64,000 nt of DNA. Origin: Actinomucor elegans (Eukaryota; Mucoromycota; Mucoromycetes; Mucorales; Mucoraceae). Both the position numbers and the translations under genes were made by a program. The notes beneath the pieces are model-generated. The model was not told the DNA's origin and did not search any database. It worked only from the letters and a program-made list of their open reading frames with translations. This document shows positions 23,724 to 36,229 of this stretch, in pieces. Where the stretch lies: assembly GCA_026027325.1 (NCBI GenBank), contig JAMSLZ010000001.1, positions 310,001-374,000 on the forward strand, written 5' to 3'. Each line of letters begins with the position of its first letter. Positions within the stretch are counted from its first letter, which is position 1.

Positions 23724-24040
23724 CTTGTTATTGTGCTCCCCACTTGTAGACATTTTTTTTTTTTCAATAAAAGTAAATGATAATCGGTTTATACATTTTG
23801 TGTAAACTATTATAGATTGTAAACTAGATCACTATGGATAGCTGTAGGCTATAAACATTGCTATAAACTACCACAGACCATAAAACACAGTATATACTAT
23901 GAGAATCCTAGTGGATTATAGAGCATTGGTATATATTGTAAAATGAAACGTTTGCACAGGGTGAAAAAGGGAAAATTGCAGTTGATGTAAAGGCTTCCCA
24001 GCATACAACAAATTTGAGGAAAAAAGCAAGAATAAATGGT
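23724..24040. other. 3' flank, no gene seen
   Basis: AT-rich flank of the SP-RING gene with a T tract and AATAAA near 23765. Nothing else recognised. Confidence 0.5.
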
Positions 24041-24048
24041 ATTAATGA

Positions 24049-25125
24049 TTAAAAATAATAATAATAAAAGGAATCAATACATCTTAAATTAGTCACCATC
24101 ATTGCCGCCACTTTCAAGCTCATCACCCTCGGATTCATTGAAATAGCTTCTGCATACTCAAGGCTTACTTTTTGAAACTCTTGAATCAGTTGGACAACCA
24201 TATAAAGTACTTTGATAGAACTTATCACTCTAGGTGACTTACATCGAATGTCGTACTTGTCTCTAAGGGTTCTTATGAACGTTGAGCTTTTGCAATCAAA
24301 TATTCTCTCGAGCCTGCAGTTATTGATTCGTCTATTGAATAAATGAAGTCTTTTAGGGCAAAAAAAAGCCAACCAGTAGAAGTGAAAAGAATACGACTGG
24401 TGAGAATCGGCATAGTATAATAAAAGCATTTTTAAAAAATGATTTACACTGGTAGCGTAATCTTGATCTTTGATATATTTATTGTAGTTAAGAGGTATTT
24501 TCTTTCCATTGCCCTCTAAGAAGAATGCATGAAAGAACTACTGAACAGAAGATTGCCTTCCCCATCTTTTGTATCTAGGTACACTCCTAATCGAACTTTT
24601 AGAATAACCCAGAGCTTGAATGCGTATTTCTTAAAGTTGATATTCATGGTATTGTACCCTACAATCCGTAGCATACCATCTGTACATTACTTTCTTTTGG
24701 AGATCGTGAAATATGGGATTGAAAAACGTATCAAGATGATTAATTATCAGTCCTAACTTTTTGATCAGATCATCTACAAGACTATTACCGGGTAGGTTAT
24801 TTTATGCTATATATATTGTACGTTGAACTGTCAAACAGAAACATTGAGTTATACAGCACTTACGGGCTTATCAATATATGGATTGAAGTCCAATGAATCA
24901 GCAATTTCGTATACATTATTTAGTTTTTCTTTGATTGATTTACGCTTTGATTTTTCATTCATAACCTAAAAGAAAATACGTAAATTATTGAAGAAAGCCA
25001 GATGACATTTTTATTTACTCGCTCTGAAGATGTTGCCCAATTCAGTAAATAAATTCTGTCTTTAACAACAGATTTGTCTAAGAATTCCTCAAGAATTTCT
25101 TGAAGATTAATTTGACTTGACCTGG
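24049..25125 (-). pseudogene. Decayed multi-exon gene remnant, unknown family
   Basis: The minus strand holds exon-like fragments with good splice signals. About 25019-25120 reads INLQEILEEFLDKSVV then KDRIYLLNWATSSER, donor GTAAAT. 24864-24965 reads VMNEKSKRKSIKEKLNNVYE then IADSLDFNPYIDKP, donor GTAAGT. 24631 to about 24777 reads VDDLIKKLGLIIN, HLDTFFNPIFHDLQKKVMYRW and a stop. The join between the second and third fragments does not preserve frame with any visible acceptor, so the gene looks broken. A further frame at 24049-24429 may be its 3' part. The HLDxFxxPxFxDxxKxxxFRW pattern resembles multi-copy hypothetical proteins I recall from Mucorales, but function is unknown. Confidence 0.4.
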
Positions 25126-25129
25126 TTGC

Positions 25130-26796
25130 GCCCCAATATTATGCGGTGCAAGAACCTAAATTGATGCCTTTTAGAATACATAATAATAGATGAGGGAAAC
25201 AAAGCCTAGATACAATATCTCATGAACATTTATGTTGATGAATAAACCAGAAGATCTTTCATCTTGAAGCTAGTACTAAACTATACGTTTATCAGTATAT
25301 GTGATGAGAAAGTATTAGAAAATAAGGCTTGCCCTCAGTCCTCTCTGTCTCCTCCATCAGCACTGATGATCGAAAAATGTGACTCATCGTACCAGGCCAT
25401 GCTTTTCCACTAATCTAGTTTCCAATTAACGTGCTGATGGGTCCAGCATAGTCTTTCCTCCATACGGTCCTTTGTTAAACGGAGTTTATGGGTTGTAAAT
25501 TAAGAATTAAAGCCAAAGTTCTTTACACAAGTGACGTAAGTGTCTCTACAAACTTGAGTTTTCATAGTGTTTAATTCATGCTTTAACTGATAGTAGGTGG
25601 CAAAAGGTTTTTTTTTACATGTCATAGTAGGCGTCTTTCAGTTCTATTTCAGATTTCTTTGGTTAATCCTGATTATTTTTGAGATAAAGGACTATCAGTA
25701 TGCTTTATTCTGTTGGCGGTACTTTGAACTGTGGGCCTGTACTGTTCAACTAGGTCGATATGTTACTGAGAAAATATCCAATCTTTCAAAGGTAGAAAAC
25801 TCCTAGAGCTTTTTCTATTCGGATTGTATACATTATCATAATTTGTCATTGTTAAACATTTTAAGTAAATGCTTGGTTGGTTAGTGGGATGAAGAAAAGA
25901 CATATCTTATTGAGAAGTATGATATAAATTATGTTGCTGTATGAAAATCAATTCAGGGTGGCGGTAGACCATTAAAAGAGATACCTCAATTGAATCACCA
26001 GCAGCCAATCATAATTCGTTGTTGTTATAGTGTGGGTACAGTGCCCAACAAAGTGAAGCAAACATGAATCAACATTATAATGCTACTTGGACAATGGCAG
26101 CAAAGGGACAATCAAATAGTCCATTCTGACAATTAACCTGTTTCAAGCCGAGATTCTATCGGAATCAGGGGCTTCGAGTCTGGTTTATAGATCCGTCCAA
26201 TAAAGAACGTAGATTAACTCAAATTGCAAACTGTGATTTTACTGTATTTCACATGCGTACGTGTAACCCTATCGCCTCGGAATTTTAGTTTCTCCAAGCT
26301 AATTCAACATCAGGTAGAATATCAAAAGATGCGCGTCTTTGTGTGCACTATATGAAACGAAAAGCAAGTTCAAGAATGCTTCATACAGTCTAAAGTAGTT
26401 TTTTATAGATATACAATATGTACAAATAAGGTTATAATCTAGTGGTACAATCTCTTCTTGGGCCCCTATTTAACTATTCTTTTGCTTCTGTTTCAATATG
26501 AATGAAGCTATGTAATAAAATAGAATCTGATTTCATTCAAGATGCAAATAGCTATCTTTTAAATGGTCCGAAAAAACTATCAAAGAGTTTTCTTTTTTTT
26601 TTTCCCTTTTTTTTTCTTTATTTATTTAACATCATAATAATAAAAATGAGATAGGTTGTATCATTGGCTGTCCGTTGAACACTTGGTGATCGGGGTTTCA
26701 AGTCCTGGTTTACTGGCTCTTTCTATCTTTACCCCCTTCCCTCTTTTCCTTCTAGCTATTCCGGCTTTCTCCACTTTTCTTTTCTTTTTTATAAAA
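25130..26796. other. Intergenic region
   Basis: No gene supported. Pyrimidine-rich stretches near 26590-26625 and 26725-26790 are probably the promoter/5' UTR of the downstream PRELI gene. Confidence 0.5.
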
Positions 26797-27461
26797 ATGA
26801 AATTGTTCAAGTCAACTCATGATTACAATTATGAATGGAGCTTAGTGTCAGCAGCTCAATGGCAGAAATACCCAAATGAAAACTGCCCTCACGTATCTCA
26901 TGTTGACGTGCTTAACCGCACCATAGACCCTGAAACTGGCATATTAACCACCGAACGATTGATCACTGTCAATCAAAATATACCCACCATCATCAAGAAA
27001 GTAAGCACTATTCAATAGGATAATAATCACTAGCTAACCTTCATTTCCATAGATTCTCGGTTCAGGCTCAACACAGTATGTCCGAGAAATATCCATCATT
27101 GACCCTAAAAAGAAGACATTAACTATGCGCTCCATCAATTTGACTATGTCTAATTTACTATCAGTTGAAGAAACCATCGTCTACCATGAACATCCTGAAG
27201 ATACAGCCAAGTAAGATAGATACAAGTTGAAAATTTTTTTTTCTTTCTAATTCTAACGGCTTTAAAATTAGAACCCAATTTACACAGCAAGCAGCCATTA
27301 AAGCTGGAAGCATAGTATCTGGGTGGTCCAACGTTTTAGAGGAGTTTTCACTAAGAAGATTCAAACAGAATGCGGATGTTGGACGTGCAGGATTTAATAA
27401 AGTCCTGGAACGTTTTGTTGTGATGGCAGAAGCACAACAAACAGCGAAATCAACTGCCTAG
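26797..27461 (+). CDS. PRELI/Ups-family lipid transfer protein (Ups2/PRELID3-like)
   Basis: Exons 26797-27000, 27053-27210 and 27272-27461 encode 183 residues. The start MKLFKSTHDYNYEWSLVSAA is typical of PRELI/MSF1 domains, which span nearly the whole protein. Family features follow: KYPNENCPHVSHVDVLNR, TERLITVNQNIPTII, ILGSGSTQYVREISIIDP, and NLLSVEETIVYHEHPED. Known members sit in the mitochondrial intermembrane space, pair with an Mdm35/TRIAP1-like protein and move phosphatidic acid or phosphatidylserine between membranes. The pattern is nearer PRELID3/Ups2 than PRELID1/Ups1. The full length is present, with no oddities. Confidence 0.9.
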
Positions 27462-27737
27462 TAGATTATTTATTTGGTTATTAACCAACTGTAGAACCCT
27501 CTCTTGTACCATATATTAAAATAAAAAAATTTGCGGCTTGAACAATTAAAAAAAAAAAAAAAATACCCAGGGGTGGGCCAAAGCGCTTCAATCGCTCATT
27601 AAGTCGCTCAGTCGATATCCCCACATCTTTTATGTACCAAATAATTTGACCAATCGTGAATAACAAGCTGACACATTAGATATATTTTCACACTCATCTA
27701 CAATTTTTCCTTCTTTCTCTTTCTTTCACTAACAGCC

Positions 27738-29077
27738 ATGGATTATTTGAATTTATATGAAGAGTTTCTATTAAAGAACGCCTCCCAAATAACCAGTATT
27801 GAATCATCCCTGAGATCCCTTACATATATCTTGCCTGGTAAATCACTGGTTGATAGAAATATGAAACAACGACTAAAAAGCTATACGTGTAGGTCGATTT
27901 CATGATGCTGAACTGGCTTCTCAAGCACGCAAGTAGCATATGTTTATAGACGCGTATACCGCCCATCTAAACTCATATATCTATACATAGTGTATGCTGC
28001 TTTAAACCTTGTGGGTTTATATCATAATTCGATCCTACGAAAAGCGGCTCAAGCACACGCCGAAGAACAAAAGATGGGTCCCGTTGAAGAATCTGCGTTT
28101 AATAAATATCTCAAGTTTTGGTCATCTACTTCTTCAATAAACGCAACTGCCTCAACTGCGTTAGCCATTATATCATACACTCAAGTATTAATGGAAATGG
28201 CTGTATTAAAAAAACTGGGAAAGAAGAAACAATGGGAGCTCATAGCTTCTCTGGAAGCCGTCAAGTAATATAAATTTGTACTGGATATAACGTTTTACTA
28301 AATTATTCCATTTAGGGTCGTTTTAAGACTAGCGTTATTTCAAACTACTGGACAAAGAATGACACTTCAGCCAACGCATCTACAAAGAGACGTGGATCCA
28401 GCTAGTTTAGTCGCAAGCGAGTTGAAACAAACCAAGAACGATGGTTGGGTAGGCAAAAGAACAGGCGTAACAGTACCTTCGATCAAGGGAGATGATACAG
28501 ATGTATCGGAATACTTGCTTTCTAAAGTATTAACACCTGAAAAAATACGTAAACCAGAGCAAATGGTACAGGTGCAAAAAAATATCTCAAAAATTGGTGA
28601 ATTACTCTATATTTTTAGACCATTAGTCTATGGTAAGCCAAAGAATACTACGTCGTATATGTATTAATGATGATATAGTGCTATCTATTTTGCGTTATGG
28701 TAAACGTTCTTGGAGACCTTGGTTTATTTCAATTATAATCGAGTTGATATCTCAGCTGGCTGTTAGAAAGGGATATGAAGCAAGAAATAACGGTAGTCGT
28801 AATAACATGATGGCATTGGAGAAGCAAGAATTCAATAGAAGATTAAAACTTTTGTTCTTGAATGTCATGCGTGGTGCTTTCTACCTCAAAATTACTCGTC
28901 CACGCTTAGAAAGATTCTGTAATAGAACTGAATCTAAGCCAATCTTATCCATGGCCGCAGGTAAAGAAAACACAACAATCTTATGCTGTTCTCTTACTGA
29001 TGTATATTTTTATAGGTGTTTTGCGCGACTATTTGCCCTTATGGGAACAGATTTACTTTTATACTTCTGCCTCATAA
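27738..29077 (+). CDS. PEX16: Peroxin-16 (Pex16) peroxisomal membrane biogenesis factor
   Basis: Six exons (27738-27837, 27893-27928, 27991-28264, 28316-28632, 28679-28960, 29016-29077) encode 356 residues. Recognisable family segments are the N-terminal YEEFLLKNASQITSIESSL, then LRSLTYILPGRF; ALNLVGLYHNSILRK; the central LYIFRPLVYVLSILRYG followed by SWRPWFISIIIELIS; and the C-terminal RRLKLLFLNVMRGAFYL with LRDYLPLWEQIYFYTSAS. Pex16 is an integral peroxisomal/ER membrane protein that recruits Pex3 and membrane cargo. Intron 2 (27929-27990) must use a GCAAGT donor: the nearby GT would break the frame, whereas the GC donor restores QALYAALN. Confidence 0.92.
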
Positions 29078-29364
29078 CCTCTGTATTAATAAAAGCGTGT
29101 TATATACATGTGATCTACCAGTTATGATCGCATTTCGATTTCACATAGTAGTAAATTCACATTTCCATTCCCGGTATCCAATAGAAGCAGCTAAAAACGT
29201 TATTATTCTGGTTACTTCTACCAATCATTTGTCTCTTCTAAATTGCTTTTTTTTTCCAGGTGCATCGATATATAGATCAAGTATCTAGTTGATGAGTATA
29301 AAACCCAAAAAAAAGCCATTATTAGCTACATTTAGAAAAAATACTATTGCTAGTTTTGGATAAG

Positions 29365-29395
<31 letters not shown>

Positions 29396-29692
29396 GGTAT
29401 AAAATAATGGTTATCTCAATGGGACTATGAAAATACCCATCATTCAATATGCAATTAAATTTACTTAATATAGTTGCGTATCTACCGAAGCTTTTTTTCA
29501 TTATGCAAAAGGATTTTCAAAATTATAAAGGGTGATGTTTTTTCCCTGTATGTTTGCTGATGTCGTTTTCATATTTAAAATGCCGAAGGCCAATAAAAAC
29601 GCCTAAGTTAAAAAGCGGCGGCGATGTACTAGTCTTACAGCTCTGTTTCTCTTTTTTTTTTTTTTTATTTTTTTTTTTTTACGTACACATTC
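29078..29692. other. Intergenic region with T tracts
   Basis: Contains a poly(T) run of roughly 29 nt near 29363-29391 and long T-rich stretches (29651-29680) just ahead of the next start codon, probably promoter or 5' UTR. Confidence 0.6.
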
Positions 29693-30829
<1,137 letters not shown>

Positions 30830-31095
30830 GCTGTATTTCCCTTCTTTCCACCATCGATTACTTACTATTTATTATTACTATATCTAATATCCTATAAACG
30901 TTATTCTTTCGAAAAAGAATAATATGGTTTCAAAAGTAACAGAATCACTCCATTCTTTTCAACCCAGACGCTGATAGTTAGCTTATACCATTGCCCTTTT
31001 AAGAGGTATTTTAATCGCCCTTGCTTGCTTAAATGTAATTGTTAGATCATTTCCAATCATTAGCTTCTTTTCACTTCTAAATAAATTATAGAGCC

Positions 31096-32738
31096 ATGGT
31101 TTCCAAATCAAACAAACATAATCATACTCTACTAAGCTGGATCACACATATTAAACACGATCATGACAGCAAGCCCACTTCAATCACCATCGATCCAGTT
31201 GTACAAAAAGATCCTTTGTTACTGCAGCAACCTGTCAATGTCACTACCACTGTTATTGACCCTCCTCCAAAAGCAAGAGGTAGTGACGCTTCTTCAGAAA
31301 ATAGAAAAAATAGTTTGATCCATTTCCATCGTCCACATGGGCTACTGTTTCGTCAAAGCAATAGCAATAGCAGCAGCAGTAGCATCAGCAAAGAAAAGCA
31401 AGGTCGCCATCATCAAGGCACTACCATTGAAACCAAGCTAAAGACATCACCTAGTAATAGTGAAAGCACTTGCGCTTATTGCCAATCAAGACGGGCTTCT
31501 TCATCTACCAATGATGCTGACGACGAAGAAACCATCAACGACGATGACATGGACAGCACAAGGTCTATTGATGGCACGAAAAGGTTTGCACAGTCGTGCG
31601 TTTGCAAAAGTCCAGCGTCTCCTCCACCACGGTATAACCGAGAGAATTCCGTGCATAGTTTACCCGGTGACATCGATAACCCTCAAACAGGGTTTAAGAA
31701 ACTAAGAAAGGATGGTTACCTGGATGATTTGGATGATGTGAGCTGTTTGCTTTTCGAACAAGAAGAAGACGATGCAGCTGCTTCCTCAAAAAAAGCAAGA
31801 AGACGGGTATTTTCACGAGCAGTGATTCGCAACGATCTTATTCGACTTGCTTTGAATGGGTAAAATAAAATATATACTAAATAAGGTTATATAAACTGAT
31901 CATTTGATGATAGACCTTTCCAAAGTCCTATCCAAATGGAAGACAAAAGACATGTACTGCACGTTGGTTGTAGCGACGGTACTTGGTGTATAGATACAGC
32001 CAACTTGTTCCCTCATTGGCTCGTCGTTGGCATTGATGATAGAACAGGAGGTCTTTGTCCAGATCAGCGCAAAGTGCCTAAAAACTTTAAATACATTCGG
32101 TGCTACTATGATTTGCTCAGGACATTAAAGGCGTTTCCTGGTGATTCTTTTGACTTTGTCTATGCAAGGTTCTTATTCGACGCATATAGTGAAAAAGACT
32201 ATTTGGATTTGATCAAGGAATGCTATCGTATTTGTAAACCCAATGGCTATGTCGAGCTTTATGAATTGGACTTGCGTATCTATGGCAATCCAAAAGCTGG
32301 TCCCACAACGCGTAACTTGAATAGTAAAGGTAGATAACTCAACTGTACCTATATATATATGTGTGTGTAACTGACTATATTATAGTGATGCATTCATTAG
32401 AATCATATCAGCTAGATCCTCGTCTAGCAAGAAAAATAGGCGACATGGTATCTAATCTAACACAAGTTAACGAAAAGAAACACTTTAACGCCAACTATAC
32501 TTCGTTACCATTGGGTCTCTGGGGCGGTCGATTAGGTGTTCTCTTCCGTGATAGTGTCCACGAGTTGTTTTTCGAAAATTTAAAGTTACAAAAAGAAGGC
32601 TTTAATGATTTAAGCAACAATTGCAATGAAGAAACCACCAACAACAAAGATATAGAGGCCATGGATCTTGAATTGGATTCACATAAGGCATTTATGAATT
32701 TGCACTATGTTTATGCAAGAAAAGACTCATGTTCCTAA
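31096..32738 (+). CDS. SAM-dependent methyltransferase with long disordered N-terminus
   Basis: Exons 31096-31859, 31914-32329 and 32386-32738 encode 510 residues. The first 250 are low complexity (runs of Ser/Asn, acidic DDADDEETINDDDMD, basic patches) with no domain seen. The methyltransferase domain starts near residue 275: motif I VLHVGCSDGTWCIDTA, then WLVVGIDDRTGG (acidic residue for the ribose), FDFVYARFLFDAY and YRICKPNGYVELYELDL. The C-terminal half has GLWGGRLGVLF and ends in a YVYARKDSCS tail. This is the class-I fold seen in many fungal LaeA/TAM-type proteins. The substrate is unknown. Confidence 0.85.
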
Positions 32739-33262
32739 GAGTTTAATCAATAAAAAAAATATATAGCTTTCATAATAAAGACTAGAATTATTTAGATAAT
32801 CTAGAAAAACCCTCAATTACAAGGTGTGGGATTGTAATGGCTGAAACCTTGAACCTTTTTTTTTTTAAGCTTCAGTGACATAATAATGCTAAATCGACAG
32901 GTAGAACGGATGAACCATTTTTACTTGTTACGCATTATGAACTGCAACTCTGATTGGATGTATCTTTACCGAGAGTATGTCACTTTTTTTTTGATACCCG
33001 ATTATTGTGGAGGGTATGAACACAAGCATGTGAATATACAGACTTGCTCTTTATGCTCATTGGCTGCTACGCTGTCTAAATGACAGTATTATCACCTGAA
33101 TTTGATGCTTCTTTAGAGTCTGTGTACCAGTAAACATTGGTAAAAAAGATCGATTTTTAGTATGACAGTTTACATTACTCATCCGAATTAGATTTTTGGC
33201 CCTGCGCCAATATAAAATCTGACATATAGCATGGTTTCATTTCTTTTTCTTTATAACCGAAT
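32739..33262. other. Intergenic region
   Basis: No gene seen; a poly(T) stretch near 32857-32867. It contains the promoter of the downstream cytochrome b5-acyl-CoA dehydrogenase gene. Confidence 0.6.
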
Positions 33263-35067
33263 ATGAAATCTTATACTGTAGAAGAAGTAGCCCAACATAA
33301 CACTGCTCAAGACCTTTGGGTCATTATTGAAGGAAAAGTGTTTGATTTGACTCAATTTATCAATGAACATCCGGGTGGAAAGAAGGTGCTTTTGAAAAAA
33401 GCTGGCAAGGACGCTTCAAAGGAATTCAAGACGTTTCATAACAATGCTATTATGCAACGTGTTGGTCTTCCTATGCAAATTGGTGTAATTGGAGCTGCTG
33501 CTGTTGAGGAAAAAAAGACTACACCTTCTCCTGCTCCTGCATCTGCTCCAGTCGCACCTGTCAAACAGCAATCTGTTGATATTCATCAACTTATTACTGG
33601 TGAGCAAGCTAGATTTGGTGAAGGTGTTCCTTACGGTGATCCAACCTGGTATCAAGATTGGAATAGGTATAAGAAGCATAGATCTTTACTCTATATCGTA
33701 TTACTAAACTCGTATGTACTAGCCCTTACTACAAGGAATCCCATATCAAACTTAGAAGGGAAGTACGCGCCTTTATCGATAAAGAAGTCATGCCTTTCTG
33801 CCACGAATGGAGTGAAGCCAAAGCCATCCCTCGTTCCATTGTAAAACGCGCAGCTGAACTCGGTCTCTTAAACGCTGCTTCCGGTGCTGCAAAGAACCCA
33901 AAGAACGCTGTTTACATGAAATACCCTCTTCCTGGTAACCTCAAACCTGATGAGTTTGATATTTTCCACGAATTCGTTTGCGTAGATGAGATCTCTCGTT
34001 GTGGCTCTGGTGGCTTCATCTGGGCCTTGATGGGTGGTTTAGGTATCGGTCTTCCTCCTGTTATGAACTTTGGTTCTGAAGAGTTGAAACAAAAGGTTGT
34101 GCCTGGCTGTCTTGCTGGTGACAAGTTTATTGCATTGGCCATTACTGAACCTTCAGCAGGTTCTGATGTAGCTAATTTAAAGACCAATGCCAAAGACATG
34201 GGCGATCATTACTTGTTGAATGGCGAAAAGAAGTGGATTACACAAGGCGCTTATGCTGATTACTACACAGTAGCTGCACGTACAGGTAAAGACGGCATGG
34301 GCGGTGTCTCTTTACTTTTGGTTGAACGCACTATGCCTGGTGTCAATGCAAGATACATGGACGTACAGGGTATGTGGGGCTCTGGTACTTCTTACATTAC
34401 ATTTGAGGACGTCAAAGTGCCCAAGAGCCATGTTATTGGCAAAGTCAACCAGGGCTTCAAGTACATTATGCACAACTTTAACCATGAACGTTTGGGTATT
34501 GTCATGCAAGCCAACCGTCTTGCTCGCGTCTGTATTGAAGAAGCTTTAAAATACTCGTTGAAGCGCAAGACTTTTGGCCAACGTTTGGTTGAACATGCTG
34601 TGATTAGAAACAAGTTTGGCCATATGATTCGTCAAGTAGAAGCTACTCATGCTTGGTTAGAAAGCGTGCTCTATCAATTGCATACACTTCCTCCTCATGT
34701 CACCCCTAATCTCTTGGCTGGTCCTATTGCTCTTTTGAAAGCTCAAAGTACTCAAACCTTTGAATACTGCGCTCGCGAAGCAGCTCAAATATTTGGTGGT
34801 TTAGCTTATACACGTATAGATCGTCTATGAATGCATGTAATTGAATTAATATTAACCTATTATTATTATAGGCGGCGGTCAAGGCGAGAAGGTTGAGCGT
34901 CTTTATCGTGAAGTTCGTGCCTATGCTATTCCTGGTGGATCTGAAGGTACGTTTGGCTAGACAGTATGAAATGTGATACTTACGCAGCTCTATTAGAAAT
35001 CATGTTGGATTTAGGTGTCCGTCAAGCTTTAAAACAAGCTTTTGAAGCTACCAAGCCCAAGTTGTAA
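33263..35067 (+). CDS. Cytochrome b5-acyl-CoA dehydrogenase fusion protein
   Basis: Exons 33263-33666, 33723-34813, 34872-34946 and 34988-35067 encode 549 residues. Residues 1-75 are a cytochrome b5 domain: YTVEEVAQHNTAQDLWVII, the haem-ligand motif NEHPGGKK and the second His in FKTFHNNAI. A Pro/Ala-rich linker follows (about 80-110). The rest is an acyl-CoA dehydrogenase: FVCVDEISRCGSGGF, AITEPSAGSDVANL, NGEKKWITQGAYADYY, GMWGSGTSYITFEDVKVP, KRKTFGQRL and GGQGEKVERLYREVRAYAIP. Fusion of the two is known in fungi and implies direct electron transfer between haem and FAD. Reaction: alpha,beta-oxidation of an acyl-CoA, substrate length unknown. Confidence 0.93.
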
Positions 35068-35251
35068 AATAAAGTGTATTATCAGTATTGTATTATTATT
35101 ATCATTTATTGCCTTTAAATACTATTAAAAGAAGATGGCTATGTTTGTATATGTTTTTTTAATGATGCGCATATATTCTTTGATTATTCTGTACGATAGC
35201 ATAGGCGCCACAGTCAATAATACTAAGTATCCACTAGAAACAGATGATCCA

Positions 35252-35255
35252 AAGA

Positions 35256-35288
<33 letters not shown>
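35252..35288. repeat. (TA)n microsatellite
   Basis: Uninterrupted TA dinucleotides in the short gap between two convergent genes. Confidence 0.9.
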
Positions 35289-35291
<3 letters not shown>

Positions 35292-35350
35292 TATAACTAG
35301 ATACATAGAAAGGGTATTTAATGCGTCTTCTTCTATGCTGCATAGCAAAT

Positions 35351-36229
35351 TCATTGGATAGCTGATTGTAAAGCGACAGTTTCGTATTCTAAGCGCTCTA
35401 CTCTTTCCTTGTATCGTAATAATTGATCATTCAGCATTCGTATATAGAGAACAGATCCTTTTAATATTGAACCTTTGTTTTGTTTGCCTTGACAAATATT
35501 TTCAGGTAATAGTTCTCCCAACAGTCTAATGTTATCATTGATATTGTTCCTTCTTCTTCTCTCGACTAACATATAGATAAATTATTGGTACAATCCCACA
35601 AGATGATCAATTGTACTTTACCAGCATTATGAGATTCCCTTCTTTGCCTTTTTCGTTCTGCAACTATTGGGTATTTATGATTATCTCTATTGATACAATA
35701 GTTTGAGATTGTATCTTATGCATGCTTATAGTACGTACTTTGTTTCCTTTTTCTTTAATGTGCTACCTTCAGCAGAAGCATTATTGGTATCATTATTCAA
35801 GAGGCTTGGATCGTGCAGCATCGTTTCTTCTTTGATTGAACTCGAAACAGGATTCTGCTTGAAAGATTCTTTATTTGTTGTGATATTAGTTTGTTGATGT
35901 CGATTTCCTGAACTTTCAATAAACAACGGAGACTCGACTGTTTCCAAAAAATCGTTGGTATTATAAATTAGAGACAAGGGTGCCGTTCTATTATTCTCGC
36001 TGTCTGTGTAGTAATATTGAGGGCGATGGTAATGATCCATATAGAAAGACGGCCTGTTCTCATTTTGAGGTAGCTGCCGATACTTTTCCCAATCTAAATG
36101 GTCGGAGGAAGAAGTATCATCGTCATATGGTTGCGATGGTACTAGACGGTCTTGAGGACGATGGTATCTTGTTCGAGGATTATTGTATAAAGCCATTGGG
36201 TTAGCGGATGTCACGCATGAAACGTCCAT
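35351..36229 (-). CDS. bHLH transcription factor
   Basis: Exons 35739-36229, 35622-35686 and 35351-35565 encode 256 residues. The spliced junctions rebuild a classic basic region: ERKRQRRESHNA, then VERRRRNNINDNIRLLGELLP. The His/Glu/Arg positions of E-box binding proteins are all present. Helix 2 is KGSILKGSVLYIRMLNDQL, followed by a short leucine-zipper-like heptad (YKERVERLEYETVALQSAI). The N-terminal 160 residues are disordered, rich in Tyr, Asn and Ser. The pattern RESHNAVERRRR is that of fungal bHLH proteins of the USF/TFE type. Targets are unknown. The exon boundaries at the basic region are well supported because only they restore it. Confidence 0.9.

Noticed and set aside
26120..26200. 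Possible tRNA fragment with a CCGA-7 nt-TCGG hairpin
   Set aside because: Lacks D-arm and acceptor pairing; one short stem-loop is not enough.
26640..26720. tRNA-like B-box (CGGGGTTTCAAGTCCTGG)
   Set aside because: No matching acceptor stem or D-arm could be drawn; it lies just upstream of the PRELI start codon.
29016..29288. 90-codon frame continuing past the end of PEX16
   Set aside because: It uses a different frame from the last PEX16 exon, which ends with the conserved YFYTSAS before its stop.
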